NCBI RefSeq assembly: GCF_900111165.1
Contig: NZ_FOGH01000001.1
Coordinates: 151,841 to 215,840, forward strand
Reading direction: 5' to 3'
Source of the DNA: Nitrosomonas sp. Nm51
GTDB taxonomy: Bacteria; Pseudomonadota; Gammaproteobacteria; Burkholderiales; Nitrosomonadaceae
DNA length: 64,000 nucleotides
This document shows positions 52,926-62,871 of this stretch, one piece after another (position 1 is the stretch's first letter; each line of letters opens with the position of its first letter). The position numbers and the translations under genes were made by a program. The notes under the pieces are model-generated. The model searched no databases and had not been told where the DNA came from. It worked only from the letters and a program-made list of their open reading frames with translations.

Positions 52926-53861
52926 ATGCGAACACTGATCTGCGGTTCTGTCGCCTACGACAATATTATGGTTTTTCCCGATCGGTTCAAGAACCATATC
53001 CTGCCTGAAAAAGTCCATGTCTTGAATGTCGCCTTTCTGGTACCGGAGATGCGCCGGGAATTCGGAGGGTGCGCCGGTAATATTGCCTATAATTTGAAAA
53101 TGCTGGGCGCAGAGCCCGTTATGATGGCCGCAGTAGGTGACGACATTCAACCCTATATGGAACGCTTTGAAGCACTGAGTCTTGATCAGTCGTGTATTTT
53201 ACATGTCAAGGATACCTTTACTGCGCAGGCATTTATTACCACCGATCTGGACGACAATCAGATTACTGCATTTCATCCAGGCGCGATGAATTTCTCTCAT
53301 TTGAATTCAGTCAATGATGCGCCACAAATCAAACTCGGCATTATTGCACCGGACGGGCGCGACGGCATGTTATTGCATGCACAGGAATTTCATGCGGCGG
53401 GTATTCCGTTTATCTTTGATCCGGGCCAGGGGCTGCCCATGTATAATGGCGACGAGCTCACTGATTTTATCAATAAAGCCGACTATATTGCAGTCAACGA
53501 CTACGAAGGTCAACTGTTGCAGGAGCGTACCGGGCTTACAGTAGAGGCAATGGCAGAACGAGTCAAAGCGCTGATCGTGACACTCGGCGCCGAAGGTTCA
53601 ATTATCTATGCCGATGGCGGGCAAATTCGAATTCCTTGCGTCAAGCCCGTTGAAATTGTTGACCCCACAGGCTGTGGCGACGCATATCGCGCCGGATTGC
53701 TTTACGGTATTGCCAATGACATGGACTGGCAGATAACCGGGCGGCTCGGGTCACTCCTGGGTGCGCTGAAAATTGCACAGCGTGGCGGGCAGAATCATCA
53801 TTTCACGCGTGACGAAATTGATCAATATTATTACGAAAACTTTTCGAGCCGGGTTTTTTAA
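52926..53861 (+). CDS. PfkB-family carbohydrate/nucleoside kinase
   Basis: 311 residues. Starts RTLICGSVAYDNIMVFPDRF. GGCAGNIAYNLKMLG is the PfkB N-terminal motif and DPTGCGDAYRAGLLYG carries the catalytic Asp. The adenosine-kinase-like subgroup shares this pattern, including the VTLGAEGS segment. It phosphorylates a sugar or nucleoside with ATP; the substrate is uncertain. It is followed 56 bp later by an EEP gene. Confidence 0.88.
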   Translation: MRTLICGSVAYDNIMVFPDRFKNHILPEKVHVLNVAFLVPEMRREFGGCAGNIAYNLKMLGAEPVMMAAVGDDIQPYMERFEALSLDQSCILHVKDTFTAQAFITTDLDDNQITAFHPGAMNFSHLNSVNDAPQIKLGIIAPDGRDGMLLHAQEFHAAGIPFIFDPGQGLPMYNGDELTDFINKADYIAVNDYEGQLLQERTGLTVEAMAERVKALIVTLGAEGSIIYADGGQIRIPCVKPVEIVDPTGCGDAYRAGLLYGIANDMDWQITGRLGSLLGALKIAQRGGQNHHFTRDEIDQYYYENFSSRVF

Positions 53862-53917
53862 CTGTCGGGATGAAGGTCTATCAGTTTTAGGTTGCATAAC
53901 ACATATACAAGACGGAT

Positions 53918-54766
53918 ATGAAGCTGCTAAGCTGGAATATTCAGTGGGGTCGCGGAATAGATGGCAGGGTCGATCTGCAGCGTATCCTGAAAACAATTCG
54001 TCGACTGGATCAGCTTGATATCATTTGTCTGCAGGAAGTTGCTGTCAATTTTTCAGGATTACCAGGCAGCGAGGGCGAAAATCAGTTCGAGATACTGTCA
54101 GCCGGTCTGCAGGGCTATACTGCGATCTATAGTCCGGCAACCGATATTCCGGATGGGCATGGCAATCGCAGCCTGTTTGGCAATGCAATTTTTTCCCGCT
54201 TGCCGGTGGGCCAGATCTGGCGGCATTTACTACCCTGGGCAGCCGAACCTGAAACACCCAGCATGCAGCGGACACTGATAGAAACTGTCGTTACTACGGC
54301 TTTTGGACCAGTCCGTGTGCTGGCTACACATCTTGAATACTATTCGCGTCATCAACGTGAAATTCAGATCGAGGCAATCCGCTGCCTGCATGTCGAAGCG
54401 TATGCCTCAACAAAACGTATGCCTAAATCCGCTGAGCAGAACGGCCCCTTTGATGGTTGTCCACGGCCTGTTGAAGCGATTTTATGCGGGGATATGAATT
54501 TTACGGCGTCATCAAACGAGCGCCTGCAATTGCTCGCTTCGTTTGAAAGCGGTATACCAGCATTTCACGATACGCGCACATTATTATATCCCGGGCTGCC
54601 GCATGCGCCGACTGTCGGCATTCATCCCGTGAATTTTGTTGACCGGCCTGAATGTTTCGACTACATTTTTATCACCGATGGATTAAAGAGTCATCTTAAG
54701 TCGTGTCATACGGATGCTGAAACGCAGGCGTCCGACCACCAGCCAGTCTGGATAGAATTGGCCTGA
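53918..54766 (+). CDS. Endonuclease/exonuclease/phosphatase family protein
   Basis: 282 residues, no signal peptide. Strand motifs of the EEP fold: KLLSWNIQWGRG, DIICLQEVA (metal Glu), VLATHLEYYSRHQREIQ, LCGDMNFTAS (catalytic Asp-x-Asn), FIFITDG region and SDHQPVW (terminal Asp-His). It hydrolyses a phosphodiester or phosphomonoester using magnesium; the substrate could be DNA, a lipid or a nucleotide. Confidence 0.9.
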   Translation: MKLLSWNIQWGRGIDGRVDLQRILKTIRRLDQLDIICLQEVAVNFSGLPGSEGENQFEILSAGLQGYTAIYSPATDIPDGHGNRSLFGNAIFSRLPVGQIWRHLLPWAAEPETPSMQRTLIETVVTTAFGPVRVLATHLEYYSRHQREIQIEAIRCLHVEAYASTKRMPKSAEQNGPFDGCPRPVEAILCGDMNFTASSNERLQLLASFESGIPAFHDTRTLLYPGLPHAPTVGIHPVNFVDRPECFDYIFITDGLKSHLKSCHTDAETQASDHQPVWIELA

Positions 54767-54893
54767 GCTGTTTTTCAACTGCTCTGAAAAGGAAATTCAT
54801 CATGTTTCCGCATCGATTCGTCTAATGTGGCCATGTAACAGAATAAATATGGTACGATCCCGTAATGACTCTGTTAAAGAAGGAGGGAGCATA

Positions 54894-55298
54894 ATGAAAC
54901 GAGTTATGACGGCACTCGCTCTGCTTTTTTGTACCACCAGCACAGCACACGCTGCCGGGCCTTTTGATGGAATTTATGCCTTTAATTTTAATGGCGTTCT
55001 GACAGGTTATGCTTCTGTCCATGAAAATAATGGCGTGATCATCGCGGTTGTCCTGGAGCCTTCTCCGTTTGATTCAACCTGGGAGGCGATTCGCGGAACG
55101 CGTAATGGTAACATTGTTCGGCTGAGTTCCATTTTTGGTACCGTCAATCTGGTGATCGATATAACGTTCAATGGTGATAATTCAACAGGGACGGCCGTTT
55201 TCATATCCTGCAGCGACAGCGATGATGACCCGTCAAATGACAATGATAATTGTGATATTCCTGCTGGCACCGCTTTGAATTTAACCAAGATATTTTAG
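54894..55298 (+). CDS. Small exported hypothetical protein
   Basis: 134 residues from the ATG at 54894, which is preceded by AAGGAGGGAGCATA, an excellent ribosome site. Signal peptide MTALALLFCTTSTAHAAG. The mature part is beta-rich with an acidic Asp-rich loop (SDSDDDPSNDNDNCD) between two cysteines, suggesting calcium binding or a disulfide loop. No family recognised. A good terminator follows at 55378. Confidence 0.75.
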   Translation: MKRVMTALALLFCTTSTAHAAGPFDGIYAFNFNGVLTGYASVHENNGVIIAVVLEPSPFDSTWEAIRGTRNGNIVRLSSIFGTVNLVIDITFNGDNSTGTAVFISCSDSDDDPSNDNDNCDIPAGTALNLTKIF

Positions 55299-55377
55299 TC
55301 TTGGATCTATTTTTATTCTGTTACATGCATTCAGGCGCGTATGCAGTTAAGTAAAACAATAGCTCACCAAACCAAGC

Positions 55378-55410
55378 AACCCTTGTCTGAGACAGACGAG
55401 GGTTTTTTAA
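55378..55410 (+). terminator. Rho-independent terminator
   Basis: AACCCTTGTCT and AGACGAGGGTT pair with a GAGAC loop and end in a TTTTTT run, about 80 bp after the small exported protein gene. Confidence 0.75.
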
Positions 55411-55517
55411 TTTGGCGGTGATGGTTTGACGGCATTTGATGAATCCACCTCCAGTTGCTGGTCCGGTTTAACCGACAAGCCCCGAATAACACAGGTCCGG
55501 ATAAACAAATAACGACG

Positions 55518-56849
55518 ATGCTCAGATTATTTTGGGAAAAACTGCTCACAACAATCTGGTTTGTGCCGGCAATCATAGCAACGGGTCTCGTTATCGCGGC
55601 TATCGGGTTTTTGAGTCTTGACCGGTATGTAGACACACATAACTGGTCATGGATGAATATGCTGCAGATTGGCGCTTCAGGCATTCGGCAGCTGCTTGCG
55701 GTCACGGCCAGCGCCATTATCTCGGTTACCGGTGTCGTTTTTTCAATTTCGATTGTTGCGCTGACGCTGGCAGCAAACCAGTTCGGATCAAAAATCCTGT
55801 ATAACTTTTTGCGTGATACCAAAACCAAAATAGTACTGGGAATACTTATCGGAAGTTTTTTATATGGTCTCGCGCTGCTTTCATTTATTGATACGCATGC
55901 GGCATCTTCTCAGCAGATACCCATAATTTCTGTTGCCGTTAATCTGCTGCTGACGGTACTGTCAATTATCGGCCTGATTTATTTCATACATTACATTTCA
56001 ACCACCATCCAGGCGGATCAGATTATTTCCATGATCGGGGAAGAACTGAACCAGGCAATCGAAGAATCATTATTTGATTTGGATGAGCTGTGTACTGTAG
56101 ATTCTTCAAAACAAAGGTGGGATATCGCTGTTCATGCAATGCCGTCGCACACCATGCTGGCTTCGGGAAGTGGTTATGTGGAGTTTGTCGATGTGGACAG
56201 GCTCAGTACCATCGCGGAAAGTGAGCGTCTGCATATTGAATTACTGCTGCGGCCAGGCGATTTTATTATCCAGAATTCTCCAATCTTGCGGATATATCAT
56301 GATGGAAAAATTGATGAAGCATGTAATGACAAACTGAGACTGTGTATATCGCTTGGCCGGAAAAGAACGCCATTTAGTGATATAGAATTTGCGATTATGC
56401 AATTACTGCAAATTGCGCTGCGTGCCCTGTCACCCGGTGTTAACGATTCCCTGACAGCGGTTGCCTGTATTGACTGGCTCAGTTCATCACTGGGTCGTAT
56501 GGCAAACAAGAGTTTTCCCCTGGAATATCTGGAAGATTCAAATGGCGTGATACGCATAAAAAGACGCGGGTTCGGTTTTGCCGATGCAGTGGATACCATG
56601 TTTCATCCATTAAGGCAGAATGTCACTAACAATGAAATGGTCATGATTCATCTGCTCGAGACGATCTCAAGAATCCTGCAGGTTTCCAGGAAATCCCAGT
56701 ATTCTGATGCTTTATTTGGTCATGCAAAATTGATTATGGAATCATCGAAAGAAAGTTTTCGAAATCCCACGGATGCTCGAGAGATTGGCAAACGATTTGA
56801 AAAATGCCAGGCAATTTACAAGCAAGCAACAGCCGGATTTGCTGACTGA
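55518..56849 (+). CDS. DUF2254 membrane protein
   Basis: 443 residues from the ATG at 55518. Four N-terminal membrane helices (TIWFVPAIIATGLVIAAIGF, LLAVTASAIISVTGVVFSIS, IVLGILIGSFLYGLALLSF, VNLLLTVLSIIGLIYFIHYI) are followed by a large cytoplasmic part containing LALRALSPGVNDSLTAVACIDWL-type sequence. Family function unknown. It begins a three-gene operon with MscS-BON and EEP proteins; gaps of 39 and 18 bp. Confidence 0.88.
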   Translation: MLRLFWEKLLTTIWFVPAIIATGLVIAAIGFLSLDRYVDTHNWSWMNMLQIGASGIRQLLAVTASAIISVTGVVFSISIVALTLAANQFGSKILYNFLRDTKTKIVLGILIGSFLYGLALLSFIDTHAASSQQIPIISVAVNLLLTVLSIIGLIYFIHYISTTIQADQIISMIGEELNQAIEESLFDLDELCTVDSSKQRWDIAVHAMPSHTMLASGSGYVEFVDVDRLSTIAESERLHIELLLRPGDFIIQNSPILRIYHDGKIDEACNDKLRLCISLGRKRTPFSDIEFAIMQLLQIALRALSPGVNDSLTAVACIDWLSSSLGRMANKSFPLEYLEDSNGVIRIKRRGFGFADAVDTMFHPLRQNVTNNEMVMIHLLETISRILQVSRKSQYSDALFGHAKLIMESSKESFRNPTDAREIGKRFEKCQAIYKQATAGFAD

Positions 56850-56888
56850 CAGGACACCAATACCTGAATCATAAATAAAAATCGAAGT

Positions 56889-58277
56889 ATGTACACAACT
56901 TTCGCGGCATTTATACTGAGCATAACGCTTGTCACAAGCCCGCTATGCGCCGATCAACTTACAGATTTGATCGCAGGCGAAACCGAACCAACACAGGAAG
57001 CTGCCACCCAAAAGGTAATCGAAGTCAATGCTTCCGAGCAAGACGACAAAAAAATCCAGAAACGTCTGCAAAAAATTTTTTCTGAAATTGATGCGTTAAA
57101 AAGTATCACAATTTCGGTCAGCAATGGCATTGTTACGCTGCGAGGTAATGTTAGTTCAGCTTCAGCAGAAAACAAAGCAATACAACTTTCCCTGCAGGTC
57201 AAAGGCGTTGTTGAAATAAAGAATGAATTGGCGATCACGCATGATTTGAAAGAACGCCTGGGAAACACTTGGCTGAAACTAGAAAATGTCGCAAAAGAAA
57301 TACTGACAAGTTTTCCTGTTTTCCTGCTGGCGATTATCGTCTTTGCACTATTTTGGCTTTTTGGCCGCTGGATTTCACGACGTCAGAGCCTTTACCGCAA
57401 AATCGCACCCAATTACTTTATTGCGAACTTGTTTGGGCAAATTACGCATCTGATTTTCATATTGCTCGGATTGGTTCTTGCATTATCGCTGCTTGATCTT
57501 ACCGCCTTGTTGGGTTCAATACTTGGCGCCGCCGGTATTATTGGACTTGCCGTCGGTTTTGCCGTCAGGGATACCGTTGAAAATTATATTGCCAGCATTT
57601 TACTAAGCCTGCGCAATCCATTCGAAGTCAATGATCTTGTCACTATCGACGGAATTGAGGGCAATGTTGTGCGTCTTACTGCGCGCGCGACCATATTGAT
57701 TTCTCCTGATGGTAATCACATTCGTATCCCCAATTCGAGTGTGTTTAAAGCCGTTATTATCAACTATACACGCAGTATGGAGCGGCGTTTTGAATTTGAC
57801 ATGGGTATTGATACGCATCAAGATTTGCTGAAGGTCCAAGCGCTCGCCTTGCAGACGCTGAATTCCATTGAAGGTGTACTGGAAGAGCCACAACCGATGG
57901 TCACCATTGAGAAACTGGGTGATTCCAATATCGTTTTGCGGGTTTATGGCTGGACCAATCAGGAAAAATACAGCTTTCTGAAAGTACGCAGTGAAGCCAT
58001 CCGTCAGATAAAACTGGCTTTCGACCAAGAAAATATTGTGATGCCGGAGCCTATTTATCAAATCAAAGTGACTGGCAATGAAACAAATATTGATGTTGTG
58101 CAGAAAGAAGGCGGTGCACAGCAAACGCCTTACTCATCCGCCAGCCAGCAACCTGCAGTAATCGCGGATGCAGCGGTCGATATCAGTAACGACGATACAA
58201 TCGAAAGGATAGTCAAGGACGAACATGAGCGTGGCGACGCTGAAAATCTGCTCAATAAGAATGCGGCTCAGGAATGA
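56889..58277 (+). CDS. MscS-family mechanosensitive channel with BON domain
   Basis: 462 residues. A signal peptide (AAFILSITLVTSPLCA) precedes a BON domain at about 53-117 (SITISVSNGIVTLRGNVSS), which binds membranes or lipids in the periplasm. Then three membrane helices (about 135-155, 185-205, 215-240) and the MscS pore-lining helix GAAGIIGLAVGFAVRDTVEN, beta domain GIEGNVVRLTARATIL and a C-terminal alpha/beta vestibule. The BON fusion is less common than the plain form. It releases solutes during osmotic down-shock. Confidence 0.9.
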   Translation: MYTTFAAFILSITLVTSPLCADQLTDLIAGETEPTQEAATQKVIEVNASEQDDKKIQKRLQKIFSEIDALKSITISVSNGIVTLRGNVSSASAENKAIQLSLQVKGVVEIKNELAITHDLKERLGNTWLKLENVAKEILTSFPVFLLAIIVFALFWLFGRWISRRQSLYRKIAPNYFIANLFGQITHLIFILLGLVLALSLLDLTALLGSILGAAGIIGLAVGFAVRDTVENYIASILLSLRNPFEVNDLVTIDGIEGNVVRLTARATILISPDGNHIRIPNSSVFKAVIINYTRSMERRFEFDMGIDTHQDLLKVQALALQTLNSIEGVLEEPQPMVTIEKLGDSNIVLRVYGWTNQEKYSFLKVRSEAIRQIKLAFDQENIVMPEPIYQIKVTGNETNIDVVQKEGGAQQTPYSSASQQPAVIADAAVDISNDDTIERIVKDEHERGDAENLLNKNAAQE

Positions 58278-58295
58278 CAGGGTAATTTTCAATTA

Positions 58296-59393
58296 ATGCA
58301 ACCGGCTTTTCTGATTATTACTGTCATTTTAACGTTGCTGACCGTATTGCCGGTTTCGCGGCATGAGGCCTGGTGGATTCGTGATCTTGATTTTCCCCGG
58401 CTGCAGCTATTCCTGATTATTCTGGTTACGCTTGTTCTGGAATTGCTGTTGCTGGATTTGTCGCTGCCGCTGACATGGGGACTTGTTTCGGTACTATTGT
58501 TGTGTCTTATCTATCAAGCCTGGTGGATCACACCCTATTCGTTTCTTTTCCCTGTGGAAGTCAAAACAGCACAGGCCCCGGATCCGCAAAACAGCATCAA
58601 AATCATAACTGCCAATGTGCTGATGTCGAACAGAAACGCGGCCGGATTCATTGAATTGGTTCGTGAATATGCGCCGGATATATTAGTGACATTGGAATCG
58701 AATAGCTGGTGGCAGGCGCAGCTGGACTGTCTGGAAACTGATTATCCCTATACAATCAAATGCCCGCTGGACAACCGCTACGGTATGCACGTTTACTCAA
58801 GACTTCCAATGGTGAATCGTCAGATCGAATATTTGGTTGAACCTGACAAACCCTCAATGCATGCGTTGATAATGTTGCCATCCGGGCACAGGGTGCGTAT
58901 CCATTTTCTGCATCCGGCGCCACCCAGTCCAACGGAAAATGATGAATCCTCAGAGCGTGACGCGGAACTGGTTATTGTAGCAAGAAGTGTGACCGATGCT
59001 GATTTGCCGGTTATTGTGACCGGCGACCTGAATGACGTGGCCTGGTCGAGAACAACACGGCTGTTCAGGAAAATCAGCGGATTGCTTGATCCACGAGTTG
59101 GCCGTGGCATGTTTAACACATTTCACGCGGATTACTGGTATCTGCGATGGCCGTTGGATCACCTGTTTCACAGCCGGCATTTTACGCTCAATAGCATGGG
59201 CAGACTGCGCAGCTTTGGATCGGACCACTTTGCGTTATATACCGAGCTCGTATTCGAACATGATCGTGACGATGAGCAGAATGGACTGGATGCAGATGAG
59301 GATGACGAAGCCCGGGCGAGAAAGAAAGCGATGAATCAGCGTGTCAACAAGAGTGATGTTCCGCAACCCGAACAACACGCGCATCCGATATAA
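58296..59393 (+). CDS. Membrane-anchored endonuclease/exonuclease/phosphatase protein
   Basis: 365 residues. Two or three N-terminal helices (LIITVILTLLTVLPVSRH, LFLIILVTLVLELLLLDLS, LVSVLLLCLIYQAWWI) anchor a periplasmic or cytoplasmic EEP domain: KIITANVLMSNRN, DILVTLESNSWW, VTGDLNDVAWS and GSDHFALY. It ends in an acidic, Arg/Lys-rich tail. Likely a lipid phosphodiesterase or similar; substrate unknown. Co-transcribed with the MscS gene. Confidence 0.87.
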   Translation: MQPAFLIITVILTLLTVLPVSRHEAWWIRDLDFPRLQLFLIILVTLVLELLLLDLSLPLTWGLVSVLLLCLIYQAWWITPYSFLFPVEVKTAQAPDPQNSIKIITANVLMSNRNAAGFIELVREYAPDILVTLESNSWWQAQLDCLETDYPYTIKCPLDNRYGMHVYSRLPMVNRQIEYLVEPDKPSMHALIMLPSGHRVRIHFLHPAPPSPTENDESSERDAELVIVARSVTDADLPVIVTGDLNDVAWSRTTRLFRKISGLLDPRVGRGMFNTFHADYWYLRWPLDHLFHSRHFTLNSMGRLRSFGSDHFALYTELVFEHDRDDEQNGLDADEDDEARARKKAMNQRVNKSDVPQPEQHAHPI

Positions 59394-59464
59394 CCAGTCG
59401 ATGCGGGCAATGTCTGCAGTGATGCGTATGTTTGCCGGTTTTTCAGGTTGCAGGAAGCATGCTT

Positions 59465-59632
59465 TCAAGCCCGGGGACCTTTTCTGCCCAGTAACCAGAA
59501 CACGAGTGCGAGTACCAGTCCGACAAAGAAAGCTATTTTTGCCATTTCCACTGCAGCACCGGCAATTCCGCCGAAGCCCAGGACGCCGGCAATGATGGCG
59601 ATAATCAGAAATGTAACTGCTAGATTTAACAT
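59465..59632 (-). CDS. DUF1328 small membrane protein
   Basis: 55 residues with two helices: [19 protein letters not shown] and [20 protein letters not shown]. This is the full DUF1328 pattern, including the [15 protein letters not shown] joint. ATG 59632 is preceded by GGAGGTATCAT. Such proteins are induced in stationary phase or stress in several bacteria. Confidence 0.93.
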   Translation of the reverse strand: MLNLAVTFLIIAIIAGVLGFGGIAGAAVEMAKIAFFVGLVLALVFWLLGRKGPRA

Positions 59633-59879
59633 ATGATACCTCCTTTGAAAATGTGCAGCGCTTCGGTCCGGCATGTATGGTTTTAACCGAAAAAATCTTA
59701 TGAATCAATCGTCATCGACGACAATGCTATTTGCCGCTCTTTTGGAAAACCAAATCTTGCTCCTCATGTCTGCCTGGCGCCATCAGGGGTAACAGCAGTA
59801 ACTTGCTCCTCGTTAACCCCCTGGAAGCGCCCACAAGTAAAGCAGATACCGGTTTAAATTCAGCCGCTTGATGTGATGC

Positions 59880-60167
59880 TTACTTGAACCGGTCGGCGGC
59901 ATTTCTGAAAGAAGCCGAAACGCGGTCCCATGCCGCTTCCATGCCGCTGCTTATGTCCTTCCAGGCTTCGTCGCTGGCCGCTTTCAATTCTTCATATTTC
60001 TGTTTCATTTCGCTTTTATCTGACTCCAGTTCCCGGATTTGCTTATTCATCTGGATTTGCGCGTCAGCATTTGCGCCTGAAGCTTTTGCCTTCAATGCGT
60101 TTATATTTGCTTCCCATTCATCAAGCTTAGCCTGTAGTTTCTGTAAATACGCTTCTTTATCGGTCAT
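59880..60167 (-). CDS. Coiled-coil stress-type protein
   Basis: About 95 residues from the ATG at 60167, preceded by GGAGAAAGAA. Nearly all helical with heptads (YLQKLQAKLDEWEANINALKA, RELESDKSEMKQKYEELKAAS); no membrane segment. It ends SFRNAADRFK. Similar small coiled-coil proteins are stress-induced in other bacteria, but no function is established. In-frame ATGs at 60179 and 60218 lack the ribosome site. Confidence 0.75.
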   Translation of the reverse strand: MTDKEAYLQKLQAKLDEWEANINALKAKASGANADAQIQMNKQIRELESDKSEMKQKYEELKAASDEAWKDISSGMEAAWDRVSASFRNAADRFK

Positions 60168-60590
60168 TTCTTTCTCCATGTTGTGTAAAAGATTATTGAT
60201 GTAAGGTGTTTCCGCCACTCAAAGCCTATATTTTTTATACGGTTTGTGCATTAACATTTGATAAAGTTTCACCGAAAATTGCAGGTTTGGCTGTTTTGAG
60301 CGGTAAAACGCGAACAAGCCGAACCCTGGATTATTAACCGTACGATTGACCTTGATTACAAGCGGTGTGGCCCGGGGGATATGCCTGCATTTTTAAATCC
60401 GGTACAAAACCACCGCAAATAATCACCACAAGTTCCTTGGGAACAACACTCTATCCATATGCTATTGCCAGGTACAGCGTGACTGTGGTGTTATGCAGCA
60501 AGGCACTGCACCGGATTGTCATATGAATGTAAGTCTGAGACTGCATTGTATGATGCACCGTAACGGCGCATAGCCTCAAGACCGATCGAA
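60168..60590. other. 423-bp gap without a recognised gene
   Basis: No frame has protein-like composition, and I see no RNA gene or inverted repeat of note. It lies between the 3' end of the spondin-domain gene and the start of the coiled-coil gene, both on the minus strand; it should contain the coiled-coil promoter. Confidence 0.5.
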
Positions 60591-61289
60591 TTACTGAATT
60601 CTGCTAATCGTTACGACAGCGACCGGATTTTTCCAGTCATATTCTGCCGGATTAATTTCTTCAGGGTGCAGTCCCCGTACTCCTCTGTGAATATGAACAA
60701 AACCCTCACCCGTATCATCCGGGGATTGCGCTGTACCGCTGCATAACGGGCCCGGAATGTCCGCACAGGATTCTGTATTTGTTTCGGTGCCGGCATCGTA
60801 CGCATTCAGGTAGTAGCGCATAGTGTTTGCCGTCGTCTGCGGCAATGCCGCATTGTTTAACGCAATAAAACCGTCGTTTGTTGGTAACAACATCGCAAAT
60901 AACGATATATGACTTAATCGTTCATCAACATTCAAAAGTTCAACCGTTTGCTTTTTTCCAACAGCCAGTAAATCGGCCCCGACAACGTACGAAACGAAAT
61001 TTTGTACGGATTCTTGATTGAGAACAGTTATCATTGGATCAAGATTGCCTGCTTCGGCTATTTCTGTCAGAGCACTGTTTATCTGCCCGTCCAGTAAGCC
61101 GCCAGCGGTATCGTTTAAGTTGTCACCTGCAGCAAAAAAAGATACGGGAACATGCGCTATGACGATTCGCGGCGTAAAATCGATTTTATGCGTCAGGTTC
61201 GTTATTTCGACACGATAGTCTGCGGCCACAACGATTTGACATGCAAATGTGATTGCCAGTATAGCAATCATTCGATGAATTGCTGACAT
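60591..61289 (-). CDS. Spondin-domain exported protein
   Basis: About 232 residues from the second of two ATGs, preceded by GGAGGTGT. Signal peptide MIAILAITFACQIVVAADY. The spondin N-terminal-like fold is suggested by YRVEITNLTHKIDFTPRIVIAHV, NESVQNFVSY-like helices, and DWKNPVAVVTISRIQ at the end, including a conserved Asp/Glu-Trp patch. A GTETNTESCADIPGPLCSG loop could be disulfide-linked. Function in bacteria is unknown; it is probably surface-associated. Confidence 0.8.
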   Translation of the reverse strand: MSAIHRMIAILAITFACQIVVAADYRVEITNLTHKIDFTPRIVIAHVPVSFFAAGDNLNDTAGGLLDGQINSALTEIAEAGNLDPMITVLNQESVQNFVSYVVGADLLAVGKKQTVELLNVDERLSHISLFAMLLPTNDGFIALNNAALPQTTANTMRYYLNAYDAGTETNTESCADIPGPLCSGTAQSPDDTGEGFVHIHRGVRGLHPEEINPAEYDWKNPVAVVTISRIQ

Positions 61290-61367
61290 CATACACCTCC
61301 GTTCAGTGGTTAAAAGATAACAACAACCGCGATTTGATTATATACCCGGTTTAATAATAATGTTGGT

Positions 61368-61724
61368 TTAGATATCCACAACCATATGAAAAATTTGCAA
61401 AATAGAATCTATATATGTTGCCTGTGAAGTAATGTAGTGTCTGCATTTCACTATATCTGAATTGTACATAAGCGCGTAACCGGTTAGCATGTCGGCATTT
61501 ACTTGAAACCGGCGTGCAAGGCAGCATGGCCAGTGCTGGCCTGAACAACACGATACTGAATTTACAAGGGAGAAAACCGCATGAAAGATGAAAAACAGAC
61601 TGACCACCGTCAGTGGATGCCCTGTTACGGATAACCAGAATGAGATGAGAGCAAAATTGCAGATAATCAATGCCTTCAGGGAGTCATCAACATTAAGGTT
61701 TTTACCGTACAGAATGTATGCCAT
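61368..61724 (-). CDS. Doubtful hypothetical ORF
   Basis: 118 codons divergent from the ABC ATPase, with one hydrophobic segment (LIICNFALISFWLSV) and a Cys-rich middle (NSVSCCSGQHWPCCLA). No clear ribosome site. It may be the remnant of a real membrane protein or a chance frame. I list it because the 438-bp gap 61293-61730 is otherwise empty. Confidence 0.25.
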   Translation of the reverse strand: MAYILYGKNLNVDDSLKALIICNFALISFWLSVTGHPLTVVSLFFIFHAVFSLVNSVSCCSGQHWPCCLARRFQVNADMLTGYALMYNSDIVKCRHYITSQATYIDSILQIFHMVVDI

Positions 61725-61730
61725 GTCACA

Positions 61731-62816
61731 ATGAGTTCCGCATTACTGCAGCTTAACCATATTCAGCAATACTATGCTGAACACCGTGTTCTTAACCAAC
61801 TGTCACTGAATTTATACAAAGGTGAAATTGGTTGTCTGTTAGGTCCCAGTGGTTGCGGTAAAACCACCGCGCTGCGCTGCATTGCCGGGTTCGAATCGAT
61901 TTCGGACGGTGAAATTTTGATCAACGGCCGATGCGTCAGCAGTGCAAGCACATGTATGCCGCCGGAAAAAAGACAAATTGGTATGGTGTTCCAGGACTAT
62001 GCATTGTTCCCGCATCTTGATGTTGCGGCAAATATCGGCTTTGGCCTGCACCAGTTATCCCGCACCGAACGCAAGCAGCGCATTGAAAAATGGCTGCATA
62101 TCGTGCAGCTGGGAAATGTCGCGGGAAAATATCCGCACGAACTTTCGGGTGGTCAGCAACAGCGTGTCGCACTTGCGCGTGCTTTGGCGCCACGTCCGGC
62201 ATTGCTATTACTTGACGAGCCTTTTTCCAATCTGGATGTTAACCTGCGGGAACATTTGAGTCTGGAAGTGCGCGAAATACTAAAAAATCAAAGCATCACC
62301 GCAATTTTAGTGACGCATGATCAGTCTGAAGCATTTGCAATCGCCGATAAAATCGGTGTAATGTTCGACGGCGATATACGGCAGTGGGATAGCGCCTATA
62401 ATTTATATCACCGTCCGGTCAGCCGGCAGGTCGCTGATTTTATCGGGCAGGGTGCCTTTCTTTCGGGCAATGTAATCGATGCACGGCAGATAGAAGTTGA
62501 ACTGGGTGTACTCAAGGGTGAAACGCCGCATAACTATCCGGCAGGCAGCAAAGTCGATGTTCTAGTCCGCCCTGATGATATAGTGTATTCGGAAGCGAGT
62601 TCACTGCAGGCCGTCGTGATCCATAAGGCTTTTCGCGGTGCCGAAATTTTATACGCGCTGCAGCTCGAAAGCGGCAGCAAGGTGTTGTCGCTGGTACCCA
62701 GTCATCACAACCACAGTGTAGGTGAAAAAATCGGTATAAAATTCATTGCTAAACATATTGTGGCGTTTAATTCTACCTTGTCAGATTCAAATGATCCCAA
62801 AATTGTATCAAGCTGA
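61731..62816 (+). CDS. ABC transporter ATP-binding protein, FbpC/iron type
   Basis: 361 residues. Walker A GPSGCGKTT (38-46), Q-loop VFQDYALFPHL, signature LSGGQQQRVALARAL, Walker B LLLLDEPFSNLD, H-loop THD. The C-terminal 120 residues form the TOBE-like regulatory domain. The subtype is closest to ferric-iron FbpC or other group-1 importers. No permease or binding protein is within the window; an IS fragment follows immediately, so the operon is probably broken. Confidence 0.9.
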   Translation: MSSALLQLNHIQQYYAEHRVLNQLSLNLYKGEIGCLLGPSGCGKTTALRCIAGFESISDGEILINGRCVSSASTCMPPEKRQIGMVFQDYALFPHLDVAANIGFGLHQLSRTERKQRIEKWLHIVQLGNVAGKYPHELSGGQQQRVALARALAPRPALLLLDEPFSNLDVNLREHLSLEVREILKNQSITAILVTHDQSEAFAIADKIGVMFDGDIRQWDSAYNLYHRPVSRQVADFIGQGAFLSGNVIDARQIEVELGVLKGETPHNYPAGSKVDVLVRPDDIVYSEASSLQAVVIHKAFRGAEILYALQLESGSKVLSLVPSHHNHSVGEKIGIKFIAKHIVAFNSTLSDSNDPKIVSS

Positions 62817-62871
62817 TACATAATAACACTTTGTTTAATAACTATTAATCACGACCATGTCGTGAAAATAC

